A stretch of 64,000 nt of DNA. It comes from Magnetospirillum sp. Lineage in GTDB: Bacteria > Pseudomonadota > Alphaproteobacteria > CACIAM-22H2. Both the position numbers and the translations under genes were made by a program. The notes beneath the pieces were generated by a model that was given only the letters and a program-made list of their open reading frames with translations, was not told where the DNA came from and made no database searches. Where the stretch lies: positions 186,001 through 250,000 of the forward strand of contig JAPZUA010000005.1 of assembly GCA_027532905.1 (NCBI GenBank), read 5' to 3'. Of this stretch, positions 40,138 to 48,223 are shown in pieces (position 1 is the stretch's first letter; every line of letters starts with the position of its first letter).

Positions 40138-41262
40138 ATACGCAGCGTCGTAGACCATGCGGCCTGCGACGAAGGTTGCCGCGACGCGCGGCAGTGCGCC
40201 CGACACGTCGATGGCGATGCAATCGGCGCGTTTGCCGAGTGCAAGCGTGCCGCGGTCGGCGAGACCGGCGGCCCGCGCCGGGTTTTCCGAAATCAGCGGC
40301 CAGAATTCGGCCAAGCCCGCCGCACCGCCGCCCAAACGCCACGCGGCCTGCAGCAAAGCCGGATAGTAGTAGTCCGACGCTAGGATGTCGCACAGGCCCG
40401 CGCGCACCAACGTCTCGGCCGACACGAGTGCGAGATGGCTGCCGCCGCGCACCACGTTCGGCGCCCCCATGATCACATGGTCGCCTGCGGCTTTTGCGGC
40501 CTCGGCGGTGGCGCGCGTCAGCGGAAATTCGGAAATGCGGCACCCCAATGTGCGGAATGCGGCGCGGTCTTCGGGGCTGCGGTCGTCGTGGCTGGCGAGC
40601 GCAATGCCGGCAGCACGCGCCGCCGACGCAAGCCGCGCGTTGGCGGCCGCCACGGCGGGCGCATAGGCCGCAATTCGATCGAGAAGTACGGCGTAGTCTT
40701 CGGCCTTCAACCCCGTGCGTTCCACGACCTTGGCGGCGTGCGCCGGCCCGCGCGACGCTTTCAGCATGCCGGTCGTGTGGTCGTTGAAAGCCAGCAGCGC
40801 CACGCGACCGTCGCCAAGCCACGCTTCGGCCGCGTCGAGCGCATCGAGATTGAACGTCTCCCAGCGCAAATGCAGCTTCGTGTCGCACGCCAGCTGCGCC
40901 CCGATACGCTCGAGTGCCGCGACAAAACGTTGCGCACGCTCGGTGCTGCGCAAGCCCGGCTCCCACGACCAGGTCAGCGCATGGAACGCCGTCGTAATGC
41001 CGTTGGCGACCAATTGCCGGTCGGTTTCGAGCAGCGCGATGTCGTCGTCGAAAAAGACGCCCGGTCGCGGCATCGCCTGGCGCTCGAATGCGTCGCCGTG
41101 GATGTCGACGATGCCGGGCAGCAGCAGCAAGCCGCGCGCGTCCCAAATCTTGGCGGTGGCGCCGACGGTCCCGAACCGGCCGTCGACCATTTCGATTTCG
41201 GCGGCGGCCAGAGCTCCGTCCGGGCCGGGAATGCGGGCATTGACGATACGCGTCGGGTGCAT
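40117..41262 (-). CDS. phnM: PhnM, ribose 1-methylphosphonate 5-triphosphate diphosphatase
   Basis: A 381-residue amidohydrolase-fold enzyme of the C-P lyase pathway that removes pyrophosphate from the ribose-phosphonate intermediate. Seen motifs: LPGIVDIHGDAFERQAMPRP, with the first His and the typical DIHGDAFE signature; SHDDRSPED; MGAPNVVRGGSHL; and DILASDYYYPALL. It runs away from phnDCE, with 165 bases between them. The C-P lyase core genes phnGHIJKL are not in the window. Confidence 0.93.
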   Translation of the reverse strand: MHPTRIVNARIPGPDGALAAAEIEMVDGRFGTVGATAKIWDARGLLLLPGIVDIHGDAFERQAMPRPGVFFDDDIALLETDRQLVANGITTAFHALTWSWEPGLRSTERAQRFVAALERIGAQLACDTKLHLRWETFNLDALDAAEAWLGDGRVALLAFNDHTTGMLKASRGPAHAAKVVERTGLKAEDYAVLLDRIAAYAPAVAAANARLASAARAAGIALASHDDRSPEDRAAFRTLGCRISEFPLTRATAEAAKAAGDHVIMGAPNVVRGGSHLALVSAETLVRAGLCDILASDYYYPALLQAAWRLGGGAAGLAEFWPLISENPARAAGLADRGTLALGKRADCIAIDVSGALPRVAATFVAGRMVYDAAYLGQRAA

Positions 41263-41293
41263 GCGTTTGGCTCCTTGGGACGTTTCGCGCTGT

Positions 41294-41322
41294 CGTAACT
41301 GCGAAACGTTACGGTTTTTCGC
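41294..41322. promoter_or_regulatory. Overlapping dyads between phnM and phnD
   Basis: CGTAAC (41294-41299) pairs with GTTACG (41308-41313), and GCGAAA (41301-41306) pairs with TTTCGC (41317-41322). The two dyads interlock, next to the Pho-box candidate and about 32 bases before the phnM start. They may be an operator for phnM or a second regulator's site. Confidence 0.4.
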
Positions 41323-41335
41323 TTTTCCTGCGCGA

Positions 41336-41364
41336 GAGTCACATAACGCTCACGGATGCGTCAT
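41336..41364 (+). promoter_or_regulatory. Three-unit Pho-box candidate before phnD
   Basis: GAGTCAC-ATAA-CGCTCAC-GGAT-GCGTCAT at 41336-41364 gives three 7-base units spaced exactly 11 bases apart. Each matches the PhoB half-site CTGTCAT/C at five of seven positions, with TCA invariant, and the first gap is the expected AT-rich ATAA. It ends 63 bases before the phnD start. A possible -10 is CAATAC at 41372-41377. This fits phosphate-starvation control by PhoB. Confidence 0.55.
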
Positions 41365-41427
41365 GTCGAAGCAATACCGCGGCGCGATGAAGAGAGGCTT
41401 CGTCACACCGTTTCGGGAGGACCGACC

Positions 41428-42300
41428 ATGATCCGCCGCCATTTCCTGGCCCTTGCAGCGCTCGCAGCCATCGCAAGCCCCGCCCACGCGCAAGCGCCTG
41501 CCGAGCTGCGTTTTGCCGTGACCGACGTCGTCGGCCTCGAGAATCTGCAGCGCGAATGGGGACCGTTCCAGAAGGCCCTCGAAGCGCGCACCGGCCTCAA
41601 GCTCGCGTTTTTCGCCGTCACCAACCGTACGGCGGCGGTCGAGGCGATGAATGCCAAGCGCGTCGATCTCGTCTTCACCGGGCCTGCCGAATACGTCGTG
41701 TTCCGCACCCGCACCAACGCCGTGCCGGTCATCGCGCTGCAACGCACCGACTACTACGCCAACGTCGTCGTGCGCGCCGACAGCGGCATCACAGAAGTGT
41801 CCGAACTCAAGGGCAAGAAGGTCGCATTCGGGTCGATCGGCTCGACCTCGCGCCATCTGGGGCCGATGCAGGTGCTGGCCGATCAAGGCCTCAATCCGCG
41901 CGAAGACTTCCAGGTCACGCATGTGTCGGCCAATGTCGGCTTCGAAGCGCTCAAGCGCGGCGACATCGCGGCCATGGGCATGAACTACACCGACTTCCAG
42001 CGCCTCGTCGAACGCGATCCGGCCACGCCGTACTTTGTGATTGCGCGCGGCCGCGACTTGCCGCTCGACCTCATCCTGGCGGGCGCGCATATCGAGGCGT
42101 CGGTCGTCGAGCGACTGCGCAAGGGCATCGCCGACAACGCGGCCGAAATGACCAAAGCGATCCTCGCGGGCGAAGGCGAGAACGTGAAGTTCAAAGGCAT
42201 GTCGTGGGTGCCGTCGATCCGCGACGCGGACTACAACTACGTGCGCAAGATGTACCGCACGATCGGCCAGACCCAGTTCGGCGAATTCGTCGGAAACTGA
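41428..42300 (+). CDS. phnD: PhnD, phosphonate ABC transporter substrate-binding protein
   Basis: A 290-residue periplasmic protein that delivers phosphonates to PhnCE. A signal peptide covers residues 1-20 (HFLALAALAAIASPAHA). The mature part has the PhnD pattern LRFAVTDVVGLENLQREWGP, NAKRVDLVFTGPAEYVVF, LKGKKVAFGSIGSTSRH and VKFKGMSWVPSIRDADY. GGGAGG at 41415-41420 supports ATG 41428. It heads the operon phnD-phnC-phnE. Confidence 0.92.
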   Translation: MIRRHFLALAALAAIASPAHAQAPAELRFAVTDVVGLENLQREWGPFQKALEARTGLKLAFFAVTNRTAAVEAMNAKRVDLVFTGPAEYVVFRTRTNAVPVIALQRTDYYANVVVRADSGITEVSELKGKKVAFGSIGSTSRHLGPMQVLADQGLNPREDFQVTHVSANVGFEALKRGDIAAMGMNYTDFQRLVERDPATPYFVIARGRDLPLDLILAGAHIEASVVERLRKGIADNAAEMTKAILAGEGENVKFKGMSWVPSIRDADYNYVRKMYRTIGQTQFGEFVGN

Positions 42301-42304
42301 GCCG

Positions 42305-43141
42305 ATGGTGCTGCCGGGTCTGCTGGAAGCCGAGCGCGCAGCGGCACTGCCGCAAAAGCCTGCGCGCCCGGTGCCCGGCACGTCTGCGCCCGTTCTCGAA
42401 GTGGCCGGCCTTGCCAAGCGCTTCGGCGCCGACAAGCCGGTCTTTTCCGACATCTCGTTTGCCGTCGGCAAAGGCGAGGCGGTCGCCCTGCTCGGCGCCA
42501 ACGGTGCCGGCAAATCGACGCTGCTGTGCTGCTGTCTGCGGCTGGCCGAGCCCGATGCGGGGTCGGTCAAGCTGTTCAGCCGCGAACTTGTCGGTGCGTC
42601 GGCGGCACCGTTGCGCGAACTTCGCGCACGGGTCGGCTTTGTCTTCCAGCGCCACAATCTGGTGCCGCGCCTCAGCGCGCTTTCGAACACGATCCACGGC
42701 GCGCTGGGCCGCCGTGAATCCGCGCGCCTCTGGCCGCCGCAGCTTTGGTCGCAAGCGCTCGCCCCCGACGGCTTACGCGCCGAAGCGCTCGCGTGCCTTG
42801 CGCGCGTCGGCCTGGCCGAAATCGCCGCGCGGCGCTCAGACCGGCTGTCCGGCGGCCAGTCGCAACGCGTGGCGGTGGCGCGGGCCCTCATGCAAAAAGC
42901 CGAGATCGTTTTCGCCGACGAACCGGCGGCAAGCCTCGATCCGGCGGCGGGCGCCGAGGTGATGGCGCTGTTTGCCGATCTCAACCGGCGCGAAAAACTG
43001 ACGTTCGTCTACACGACGCACAACCTTGCGCACGCGCTCGAGTTTTCCGACCGCGTGGTCGCCCTGCGCGCGGGCCGCGTGGAAATCGACGCGGCCACGC
43101 ACAGCCTGCGCGCCGACGATCTGCGGGGCCTCTATGGTTGA
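42305..43141 (+). CDS. phnC: PhnC, phosphonate ABC transporter ATPase
   Basis: A 278-residue ABC ATPase. Walker A is LLGANGAGKSTLLCC, the signature is RLSGGQSQRVAVARAL, and Walker B is IVFADEPAASLDP, with the switch His in TTHNLAHAL. RVGFVFQRHNLVPRLSALSN is the Q-loop region typical of PhnC. The first 25 residues are a short extra N-terminus. It starts 5 bases after phnD and overlaps phnE by 8 bases. Confidence 0.92.
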   Translation: MVLPGLLEAERAAALPQKPARPVPGTSAPVLEVAGLAKRFGADKPVFSDISFAVGKGEAVALLGANGAGKSTLLCCCLRLAEPDAGSVKLFSRELVGASAAPLRELRARVGFVFQRHNLVPRLSALSNTIHGALGRRESARLWPPQLWSQALAPDGLRAEALACLARVGLAEIAARRSDRLSGGQSQRVAVARALMQKAEIVFADEPAASLDPAAGAEVMALFADLNRREKLTFVYTTHNLAHALEFSDRVVALRAGRVEIDAATHSLRADDLRGLYG

Positions 43142-43931
43142 CCGCAACGTCGCCGCACTGCCGCCGCGCTTCGAACGGCCCGGATTGCTCGCCTTCGTGC
43201 TGTGGGTGGCGGCGGGTGCTTTGTTCGTGTCCGCACTGCGCGGCACCGGATTTTCGGCGACGGAGTTCGTTCAAGGCATTCCCAATATCGCGCGCATCGT
43301 GGGCGAGATGTTTCCGCCCTCGCCCGACCGGCTGGCCAAGGTCGGCTGGGCGCTGCTGGAGACGTTCCAGATGGCGTTGGTGGGTACTGCGGCCGGCGTG
43401 GTGCTGAGCCTGCCGCTCGCGATCCTCGCCACGCGCCATCTGACGCCGCACCCGGTTTTCTACCATGCGTCGCGCGCGCTCATCGCCCTGTTCCGGACCG
43501 TGCCCGACCTTGTCTGGGCGCTGGTTTTCGTCGTTGCGGTCGGGCTCGGCCCGTTTGCGGGCACGCTTGCGATCATGATCGACAAGATCGGTTTCTGCGG
43601 CCGCTTTTTTGCCGAAGCGATGGAAGAGGCCGACCGCAACCCGCAAGAAGCGCTGCGCGCGATCGGGGCGGGCCGCGTGTCGATCATTGCGGCGGCCGTG
43701 CTGCCCGCCGCAATGCCCTCGATGGTCAACACGTCGCTGTTCAGCCTCGAAAAGGCGACGCGGTCGTCGGTCGTACTGGGCCTCGTCGGGGCGGGCGGCA
43801 TCGGCATCGAACTGCAAGTCTCGATGGAGCTGTTCCGCTACCCCGAGGCCGCGACGATCATCATCGCGATTTTCGTCCTCGTCATCGCGGTCGAGCGTTT
43901 CAGCGCGTGGCTGCGCCGCCGCATGATCTGA
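43134..43931 (+). CDS. phnE: PhnE, phosphonate ABC transporter permease
   Basis: A 265-residue inner-membrane permease with about six spans. The coupling-loop EAA motif is AEAMEEADRNPQEALRAIGA, and SLEKATRSSVVLGLVGAGGIG is the conserved late segment of PhnE. It overlaps phnC by 8 bases, so the three transporter genes form one operon. It ends 9 bases from the converging LysE-family gene, without an obvious terminator. Confidence 0.92.
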   Translation: MVDRNVAALPPRFERPGLLAFVLWVAAGALFVSALRGTGFSATEFVQGIPNIARIVGEMFPPSPDRLAKVGWALLETFQMALVGTAAGVVLSLPLAILATRHLTPHPVFYHASRALIALFRTVPDLVWALVFVVAVGLGPFAGTLAIMIDKIGFCGRFFAEAMEEADRNPQEALRAIGAGRVSIIAAAVLPAAMPSMVNTSLFSLEKATRSSVVLGLVGAGGIGIELQVSMELFRYPEAATIIIAIFVLVIAVERFSAWLRRRMI

Positions 43932-43940
43932 CGCGCGGCC

Positions 43941-44576
43941 CTAAACCTCGAACCCTGCGAGCCGCGCCACGACGAGCACGGCGAACGCTGCCAAGCCCGC
44001 CGCACAGCCGAAATTGAGCGTGCGCCACAAAAACGGCCCGATCATGCGGCGCGTGGCGGCGACAAGGCCGGCACACACGAAACACCAGAGCAGCGACGAC
44101 GTCATGAAGCCCGCCAGAAACACGGCGAAGGGCTGCCAGCCTGCGTGGCCCGGCGCGAGCACGGCGATGGTACCGCCCAAACCCGCCCAGTAGGTGATGT
44201 TCATCGGGTTCGACAGCGACATGGCCGCCCCCACGGCGATCCCGGTTTTGTCCGCGACACCTTCGGGTTCGTTCGGATCGAAGGCGGGCACCGGTGCCAG
44301 GCCATCGCGCACACTTTGGGCGGCGAGCCACAGCAGCAACGCCGCACCGGCAAGGGCAAGCGGTGCTTCCACATGCGGCAGCGTGAACAACGCACCCGCT
44401 CCCGCCAAGCCCAGCACGGCCCAGGTGAAGTCGCCCACGAGCGAGCCCACTTGCACCGCGAAGGCGGGGCCGTAGCCGCCGCGCAAACCGCGCCGCAACG
44501 TTTCGGCGAACACGGCACCCGGAACGACGTTGAACAGCAGGCCCAGAAAAAACGCCGCGACGAAGAGTTCGCTCAC
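43941..44576 (-). CDS. LysE/RhtB-family amino-acid exporter
   Basis: A 211-residue membrane protein with about six spans. The N-terminus LFVAAFFLGLLFNVVPGAVF matches the family motif around a conserved Pro-Gly, and GAAMSLSNPMNITYWAGLGG is the second conserved block with the Asn-Pro. Substrate is unknown; relatives export lysine, threonine or cysteine derivatives. The start is GTG 44576, overlapping the stop of the SMP-30-like gene (GTGA), so the two genes form an operon. Confidence 0.83.
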   Translation of the reverse strand: MSELFVAAFFLGLLFNVVPGAVFAETLRRGLRGGYGPAFAVQVGSLVGDFTWAVLGLAGAGALFTLPHVEAPLALAGAALLLWLAAQSVRDGLAPVPAFDPNEPEGVADKTGIAVGAAMSLSNPMNITYWAGLGGTIAVLAPGHAGWQPFAVFLAGFMTSSLLWCFVCAGLVAATRRMIGPFLWRTLNFGCAAGLAAFAVLVVARLAGFEV

Positions 44577-45463
44577 GCCGGCAACTCCGCCGCCAAGACT
44601 TGGCCCGTATCGGAATCGGTCAGATACAGCGTGCGGCCGTCGGGCGCGAGCACGGCATTCGTGATCGCGCGCCCGCCGCAGCTCACCAGCCGTAACAACG
44701 GCTCGCCCCAGTTGCTCAGAACCCACGCGCACCCATGCCCCGGATCGCACACGATCACGCGGTCTTGGCCGTCGACGACGAGCCCGTCGGGGCCCGACAC
44801 GCCGCCCGGCAATTGCGCGAAGAGCTGCGTCTTGGCGCCGAGCGTGCCGGGATCGGCATTCACGCGCCAGATTTGGCCCGCCCGCGTCAACGCGACATAA
44901 AGATGCGTGCCCGCCCGGTTGAAGGCGAGGCCGTTGGGGCTCGGGCAATTGGCGAGAATGCGCGCGAGTGCGCCATCCGCGCCCAGCCGATAGACGCGGC
45001 CCGTGGGATCGTGCAGACCGGTTTGGCCCTGGTCGGTAAACCACACCGACCCGTCGGCCGCCAAAGCGAGATCGTTGAGACCCTTGAAGCTCTCGCTGTG
45101 CTGGGTCGCCAGCACGGGGGCGACAGCGCCGGTGCGCGCATCGATCGCAACGAGGCCGCGGCGATAGTCGGCCACCAACAGCGAGCCGTCGGCGCGGATT
45201 TTAAGGCCGTTGGGCCAGCCTTCGTATTGCGCCACCACGCGCCAATCGCCCGAAGGCGACACGGCCAGCACGCGCCCGAACGGAATATCTACAAGATAAA
45301 GCGTGCCGTCGGCGGCCAAGCACGGGCCTTCGAGAAAACTATCGACCGCCTGCCCGCCTTTGTTGGCGTCGGCCCACGCTGTGCGGGCTGGGGCACGCAA
45401 GCTTTCGGGCAGGCGCGCATGCATCTTCGTGTCGATGTCGCGCGGACGGGCAAACCAGCTCAT
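44573..45463 (-). CDS. SMP-30/gluconolactonase-like beta-propeller protein
   Basis: A 296-residue six-bladed propeller of the SMP-30/strictosidine-synthase-like superfamily, which hydrolyses lactones or related compounds. Family segments are FLEGPCLAADGTLYLVDIPF, NGLKIRADGSLLVADYRRG, NDLALAADGSVWFTDQGQ, CPSPNGLAFNRAGTHLYVAL and SGPDGLVVDGQDRVIVCDPG. No signal peptide is seen, so it is probably cytoplasmic. AGAGGAAG precedes the ATG. It is cotranscribed with the LysE-type exporter; the true substrate is unknown. Confidence 0.82.
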   Translation of the reverse strand: MSWFARPRDIDTKMHARLPESLRAPARTAWADANKGGQAVDSFLEGPCLAADGTLYLVDIPFGRVLAVSPSGDWRVVAQYEGWPNGLKIRADGSLLVADYRRGLVAIDARTGAVAPVLATQHSESFKGLNDLALAADGSVWFTDQGQTGLHDPTGRVYRLGADGALARILANCPSPNGLAFNRAGTHLYVALTRAGQIWRVNADPGTLGAKTQLFAQLPGGVSGPDGLVVDGQDRVIVCDPGHGCAWVLSNWGEPLLRLVSCGGRAITNAVLAPDGRTLYLTDSDTGQVLAAELPA

Positions 45464-45580
45464 AAAAGCTTCCTCTTGATGCCGGGCTTTTGGTGCCGGG
45501 GTTTCCCGGTTGCCAAGCGGGCGAACCCACGTTAGTTTCCCGGCCCTTCCCGAACCCTGGACATTTCGGCGGATATTAGA

Positions 45581-46147
45581 ATGAAGATCATCGGCAGCGC
45601 CATCCGTGCGGGCAACGTCATCGAAGTCGACGGCAAGATGTGGCGCGTCATCAAGCACAATATCGTGAGCCCGGGCAAAGGTGGCGCCTTCAACCAGATC
45701 GAAGTGCGCGACATCAAGACCGGCACGAAGTCGAACATGAAGTTCCGCTCCGACGAAACGTGCGAGCTTTTGCGCGTCGAAGAGAAGGACCTCCAGTATC
45801 TGTACAAGGAAGGCGAACAATACACGTTCATGGACAACCAGTCCTACGAACAGGTGATGCTCGTCGAAGAGATGATCGGCGATCCGGCGGCGTTCCTGAC
45901 CGACAACATGGTCGTGTCGGTGCAGTTCATCGAAGGCATTCCGGTCGGCGTCGAATTGCCGGTTACGGCGATCTGCACGATCGTCGAGGCCGATGCGGTC
46001 GTCAAAGGCCAGACGGCGTCTTCGTCGTACAAGCCCGCTTTGCTCGACAACGGCGTGAAGATCGGCGTGCCGCCGTTCGTGGCGGCTGGCGAGCGCGTGG
46101 TCGTGAACATCGCCGAGCGCGCCTATGTCGAGCGCGCCAAAGACTAA
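45581..46147 (+). CDS. efp: Elongation factor P
   Basis: A 188-residue EF-P, which binds the ribosome between the P and E sites and relieves stalling at polyproline. The three OB-like domains are complete. The tip loop SPGKGGAFNQIEV keeps lysine 33, the position (Lys34 in E. coli) that EpmA modifies with beta-lysine. The C-terminal domain includes DNGVKIGVPPFVAAGERVVV. epmA-epmB are encoded 11-13 kb upstream. The inositol-monophosphatase gene begins at the base after its stop. Confidence 0.97.
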   Translation: MKIIGSAIRAGNVIEVDGKMWRVIKHNIVSPGKGGAFNQIEVRDIKTGTKSNMKFRSDETCELLRVEEKDLQYLYKEGEQYTFMDNQSYEQVMLVEEMIGDPAAFLTDNMVVSVQFIEGIPVGVELPVTAICTIVEADAVVKGQTASSSYKPALLDNGVKIGVPPFVAAGERVVVNIAERAYVERAKD

Positions 46148-46969
46148 ATGCGCCCGACCGCCCGCTCAGCCCTCTACAACGTGATGGAACGCGCGGCCCG
46201 CAAGGCCGGGCGCAATCTCGTTCGCGATTTCGGCGAGGTCGAACAGCTGCAGGTGTCGGTCAAAGGCCCCAGCGACTTCGTGTCGACCGCCGATCTCGGC
46301 GCCGAGCGCACCTTGCGCAGCGAGCTTGAGAAGGCGCGCCCCGGCTATTCCTTCCTGCTCGAAGAAGGCGGGGCGGTCGTAGGCAAAGATCCCGACCATT
46401 GCTGGATCATCGATCCGCTCGACGGCACGACGAACTTCCTGCACTCGATCCCGCATTTCGCGATTTCGATCGCTCTCGTCCACAAAGACGACATTCTTGC
46501 GGGGCTCATCTTCAACCCGGTCACGGACGAGCTTTATTTCGCCGAAAAGGGCCGCGGTGCCTTCCTCAACGACCGCCGCTTGCGCGTGTCGGGCCGCCGC
46601 GATTTGGGCGAAGCTTTGATCGGCACGGGCGTGCCGTTCCGGGGCATGGGCGACCATCCGCATTATCTGAAGCTTTTGGCCGCCACGATCGCCGAGACGG
46701 CGGGCGTGCGCCGGGCCGGTGCCGCCGCCCTCGATTTGGCTTATGTCGCGGCCGGGCGACTCGACGGGTTTTTCGAAATCGGCCTCAAAAAATGGGACAT
46801 CGCGGCAGGCCTGCTGCTGATCAAGGAAGCAGGCGGTTTTGCGGGCGACATCGACGGCGGGCCCGATGCGCTCGCCACCGGCAACGTCGTGGCCGGCAAT
46901 GCCAAATTGTTCGACCGGCTTGGCAAATTGCTTCGCGAAGCGGGCGGGTCGAGTTCTCCCCAGGTTTGA
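46148..46969 (+). CDS. suhB: Inositol-1-monophosphatase-family phosphatase
   Basis: A 273-residue Mg-dependent phosphatase. The metal motifs are FLLEEGGAVVGKD (Glu), the signature CWIIDPLDGTTNFLHSIPHF, and GLKKWDIAAGLLLIKEAGGF (Asp). It starts directly after efp and should be cotranscribed. The true substrate may be inositol phosphate or another sugar phosphate; in E. coli SuhB also affects rRNA transcription. The symbol is a family label, not proof of function. Confidence 0.9.
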   Translation: MRPTARSALYNVMERAARKAGRNLVRDFGEVEQLQVSVKGPSDFVSTADLGAERTLRSELEKARPGYSFLLEEGGAVVGKDPDHCWIIDPLDGTTNFLHSIPHFAISIALVHKDDILAGLIFNPVTDELYFAEKGRGAFLNDRRLRVSGRRDLGEALIGTGVPFRGMGDHPHYLKLLAATIAETAGVRRAGAAALDLAYVAAGRLDGFFEIGLKKWDIAAGLLLIKEAGGFAGDIDGGPDALATGNVVAGNAKLFDRLGKLLREAGGSSSPQV

Positions 46970-46974
46970 GCCCA

Positions 46975-46997
46975 AACGGCACGCAAAGCCGTTGTTT
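46975..46997 (+). terminator. Weak hairpin after the inositol-monophosphatase gene
   Basis: AACGGC at 46975-46980 pairs with GCCGTT at 46988-46993 around seven bases, followed by GTTTG. The stem is short and the T-run broken, so this is at best a weak terminator. Confidence 0.35.
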
Positions 46998-47030
46998 GCC
47001 GCCGCTGCATCGCGGTAAGGTCAGGGCCTT

Positions 47031-48194
47031 ATGAGCGCACATCAGATCCCCCGCACCCCTCTCTTGGCCACAAGCGTCCTGGCCTTGGGCCTTGCCGTTG
47101 CCGCCACCCCGCTGGCCGCCCAACAGCAATTGCGCCAGCCGCGCCCGAGCGTCGAGGTCGATTGGTCCGTCCTCGACGAGATGCCGGTCCCCGGTGCTGA
47201 AACGCCGCAATTGCGCCTGCCGCGCAGTGCCACGGGCCCAGGTGCTGCCGCCCCTGCTGCAAATTTCGGCGGTTTGACGCCGCCGCGTACGGCACCCACA
47301 CCGCTTGCCGCCGCGCCGACAAGCCCGGTGACGCGCGCCCCCTTGGTGCCGCCGTCGGGCAGCGGTTTTGTGCCGCCCGCAGCCCCGCCGACCTTCGGCG
47401 ATGCCGCCCCCTCGACCGCCGTACCCGTGCCCGCAACGCCGGCCAATCCGCTCGGCACGCCGTCTGCCCCGCCGCCCGCGATGGCCGCCGCACCGCAAGC
47501 CATCACGCCGCCGCCGGCTGCCAATGCCCCCGCAAGCAGCGCCGGGCGCCCGACCCCGCCGACGCTCAATTCGTCCACACCCGCACCGACCGCGATGGCA
47601 AGTGCGCCGCCGCCGCCGCCCTCGGCCAACGTGATGCGCGCGCCGCAGACGATCGTACCGCCGCCTGCTGCGTCGGCGCCCAGCGCCCCGGCTCAAAACG
47701 CATCGGCACCGGCCGCCATCGCACCGCCGCCGGCGCAAATCGCTGCCCCAGCACCAGCACCGACTCCAGCACCCGCACCTGCCCCCGTGGCTGCACCGGC
47801 ACCGGCACCGGCACCCGTTGCCGCACCGGCACCCGCCGCTGCGCCGGCACAAGTCGCAGCCGCACCGGCAGCTCGCGCGGCAACCGATCCGGTCGCACGG
47901 CTGGGCTTTGCCGCGGGCGGTGCTGAGCTCGGCGCCGACGCGCGGCCTTCGCTCGCGCGCGTGATCGAAGAATTGCAGCGCGATACGGCTGCGCGCTTGC
48001 AACTGCAGGCCTTTGCCTCGGGCGGCGACGACCAGGGCGGCCAAGCGCGGCGCCTGTCGCTGTCGCGTGCGCTCGCCGTGCGCGGCTATCTGATCGAGCA
48101 AGGGATCGCGTCCACGCGCATCGACGTGCGGGCACTGGGCCGTGCGAGCGACGGCCCGCCCGACCGCGTCGATGTGCTGCTGATCCGCCGCTAG
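47031..48194 (+). CDS. Secreted Pro/Ala-rich protein with C-terminal OmpA-like domain
   Basis: A 387-residue envelope protein. A signal peptide (LLATSVLALGLAVAATPLAA) is followed by about 250 residues rich in Pro and Ala (tracts such as APAPAPTPAPAPAPVAAP), likely an extended spacer. The C-terminal 100 residues form a divergent OmpA/MotB-type peptidoglycan-binding domain (LGFAAGGAELGADARPSLAR, RRLSLSRALAVRGYLIEQGI, RIDVRALG). It could span the periplasm and hold peptidoglycan. A channel gene starts 29 bases downstream. Confidence 0.82.
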   Translation: MSAHQIPRTPLLATSVLALGLAVAATPLAAQQQLRQPRPSVEVDWSVLDEMPVPGAETPQLRLPRSATGPGAAAPAANFGGLTPPRTAPTPLAAAPTSPVTRAPLVPPSGSGFVPPAAPPTFGDAAPSTAVPVPATPANPLGTPSAPPPAMAAAPQAITPPPAANAPASSAGRPTPPTLNSSTPAPTAMASAPPPPPSANVMRAPQTIVPPPAASAPSAPAQNASAPAAIAPPPAQIAAPAPAPTPAPAPAPVAAPAPAPAPVAAPAPAAAPAQVAAAPAARAATDPVARLGFAAGGAELGADARPSLARVIEELQRDTAARLQLQAFASGGDDQGGQARRLSLSRALAVRGYLIEQGIASTRIDVRALGRASDGPPDRVDVLLIRR

Positions 48195-48223
48195 ACGCCG
48201 AGACCGGAAAGGCGAGCGCCGCG

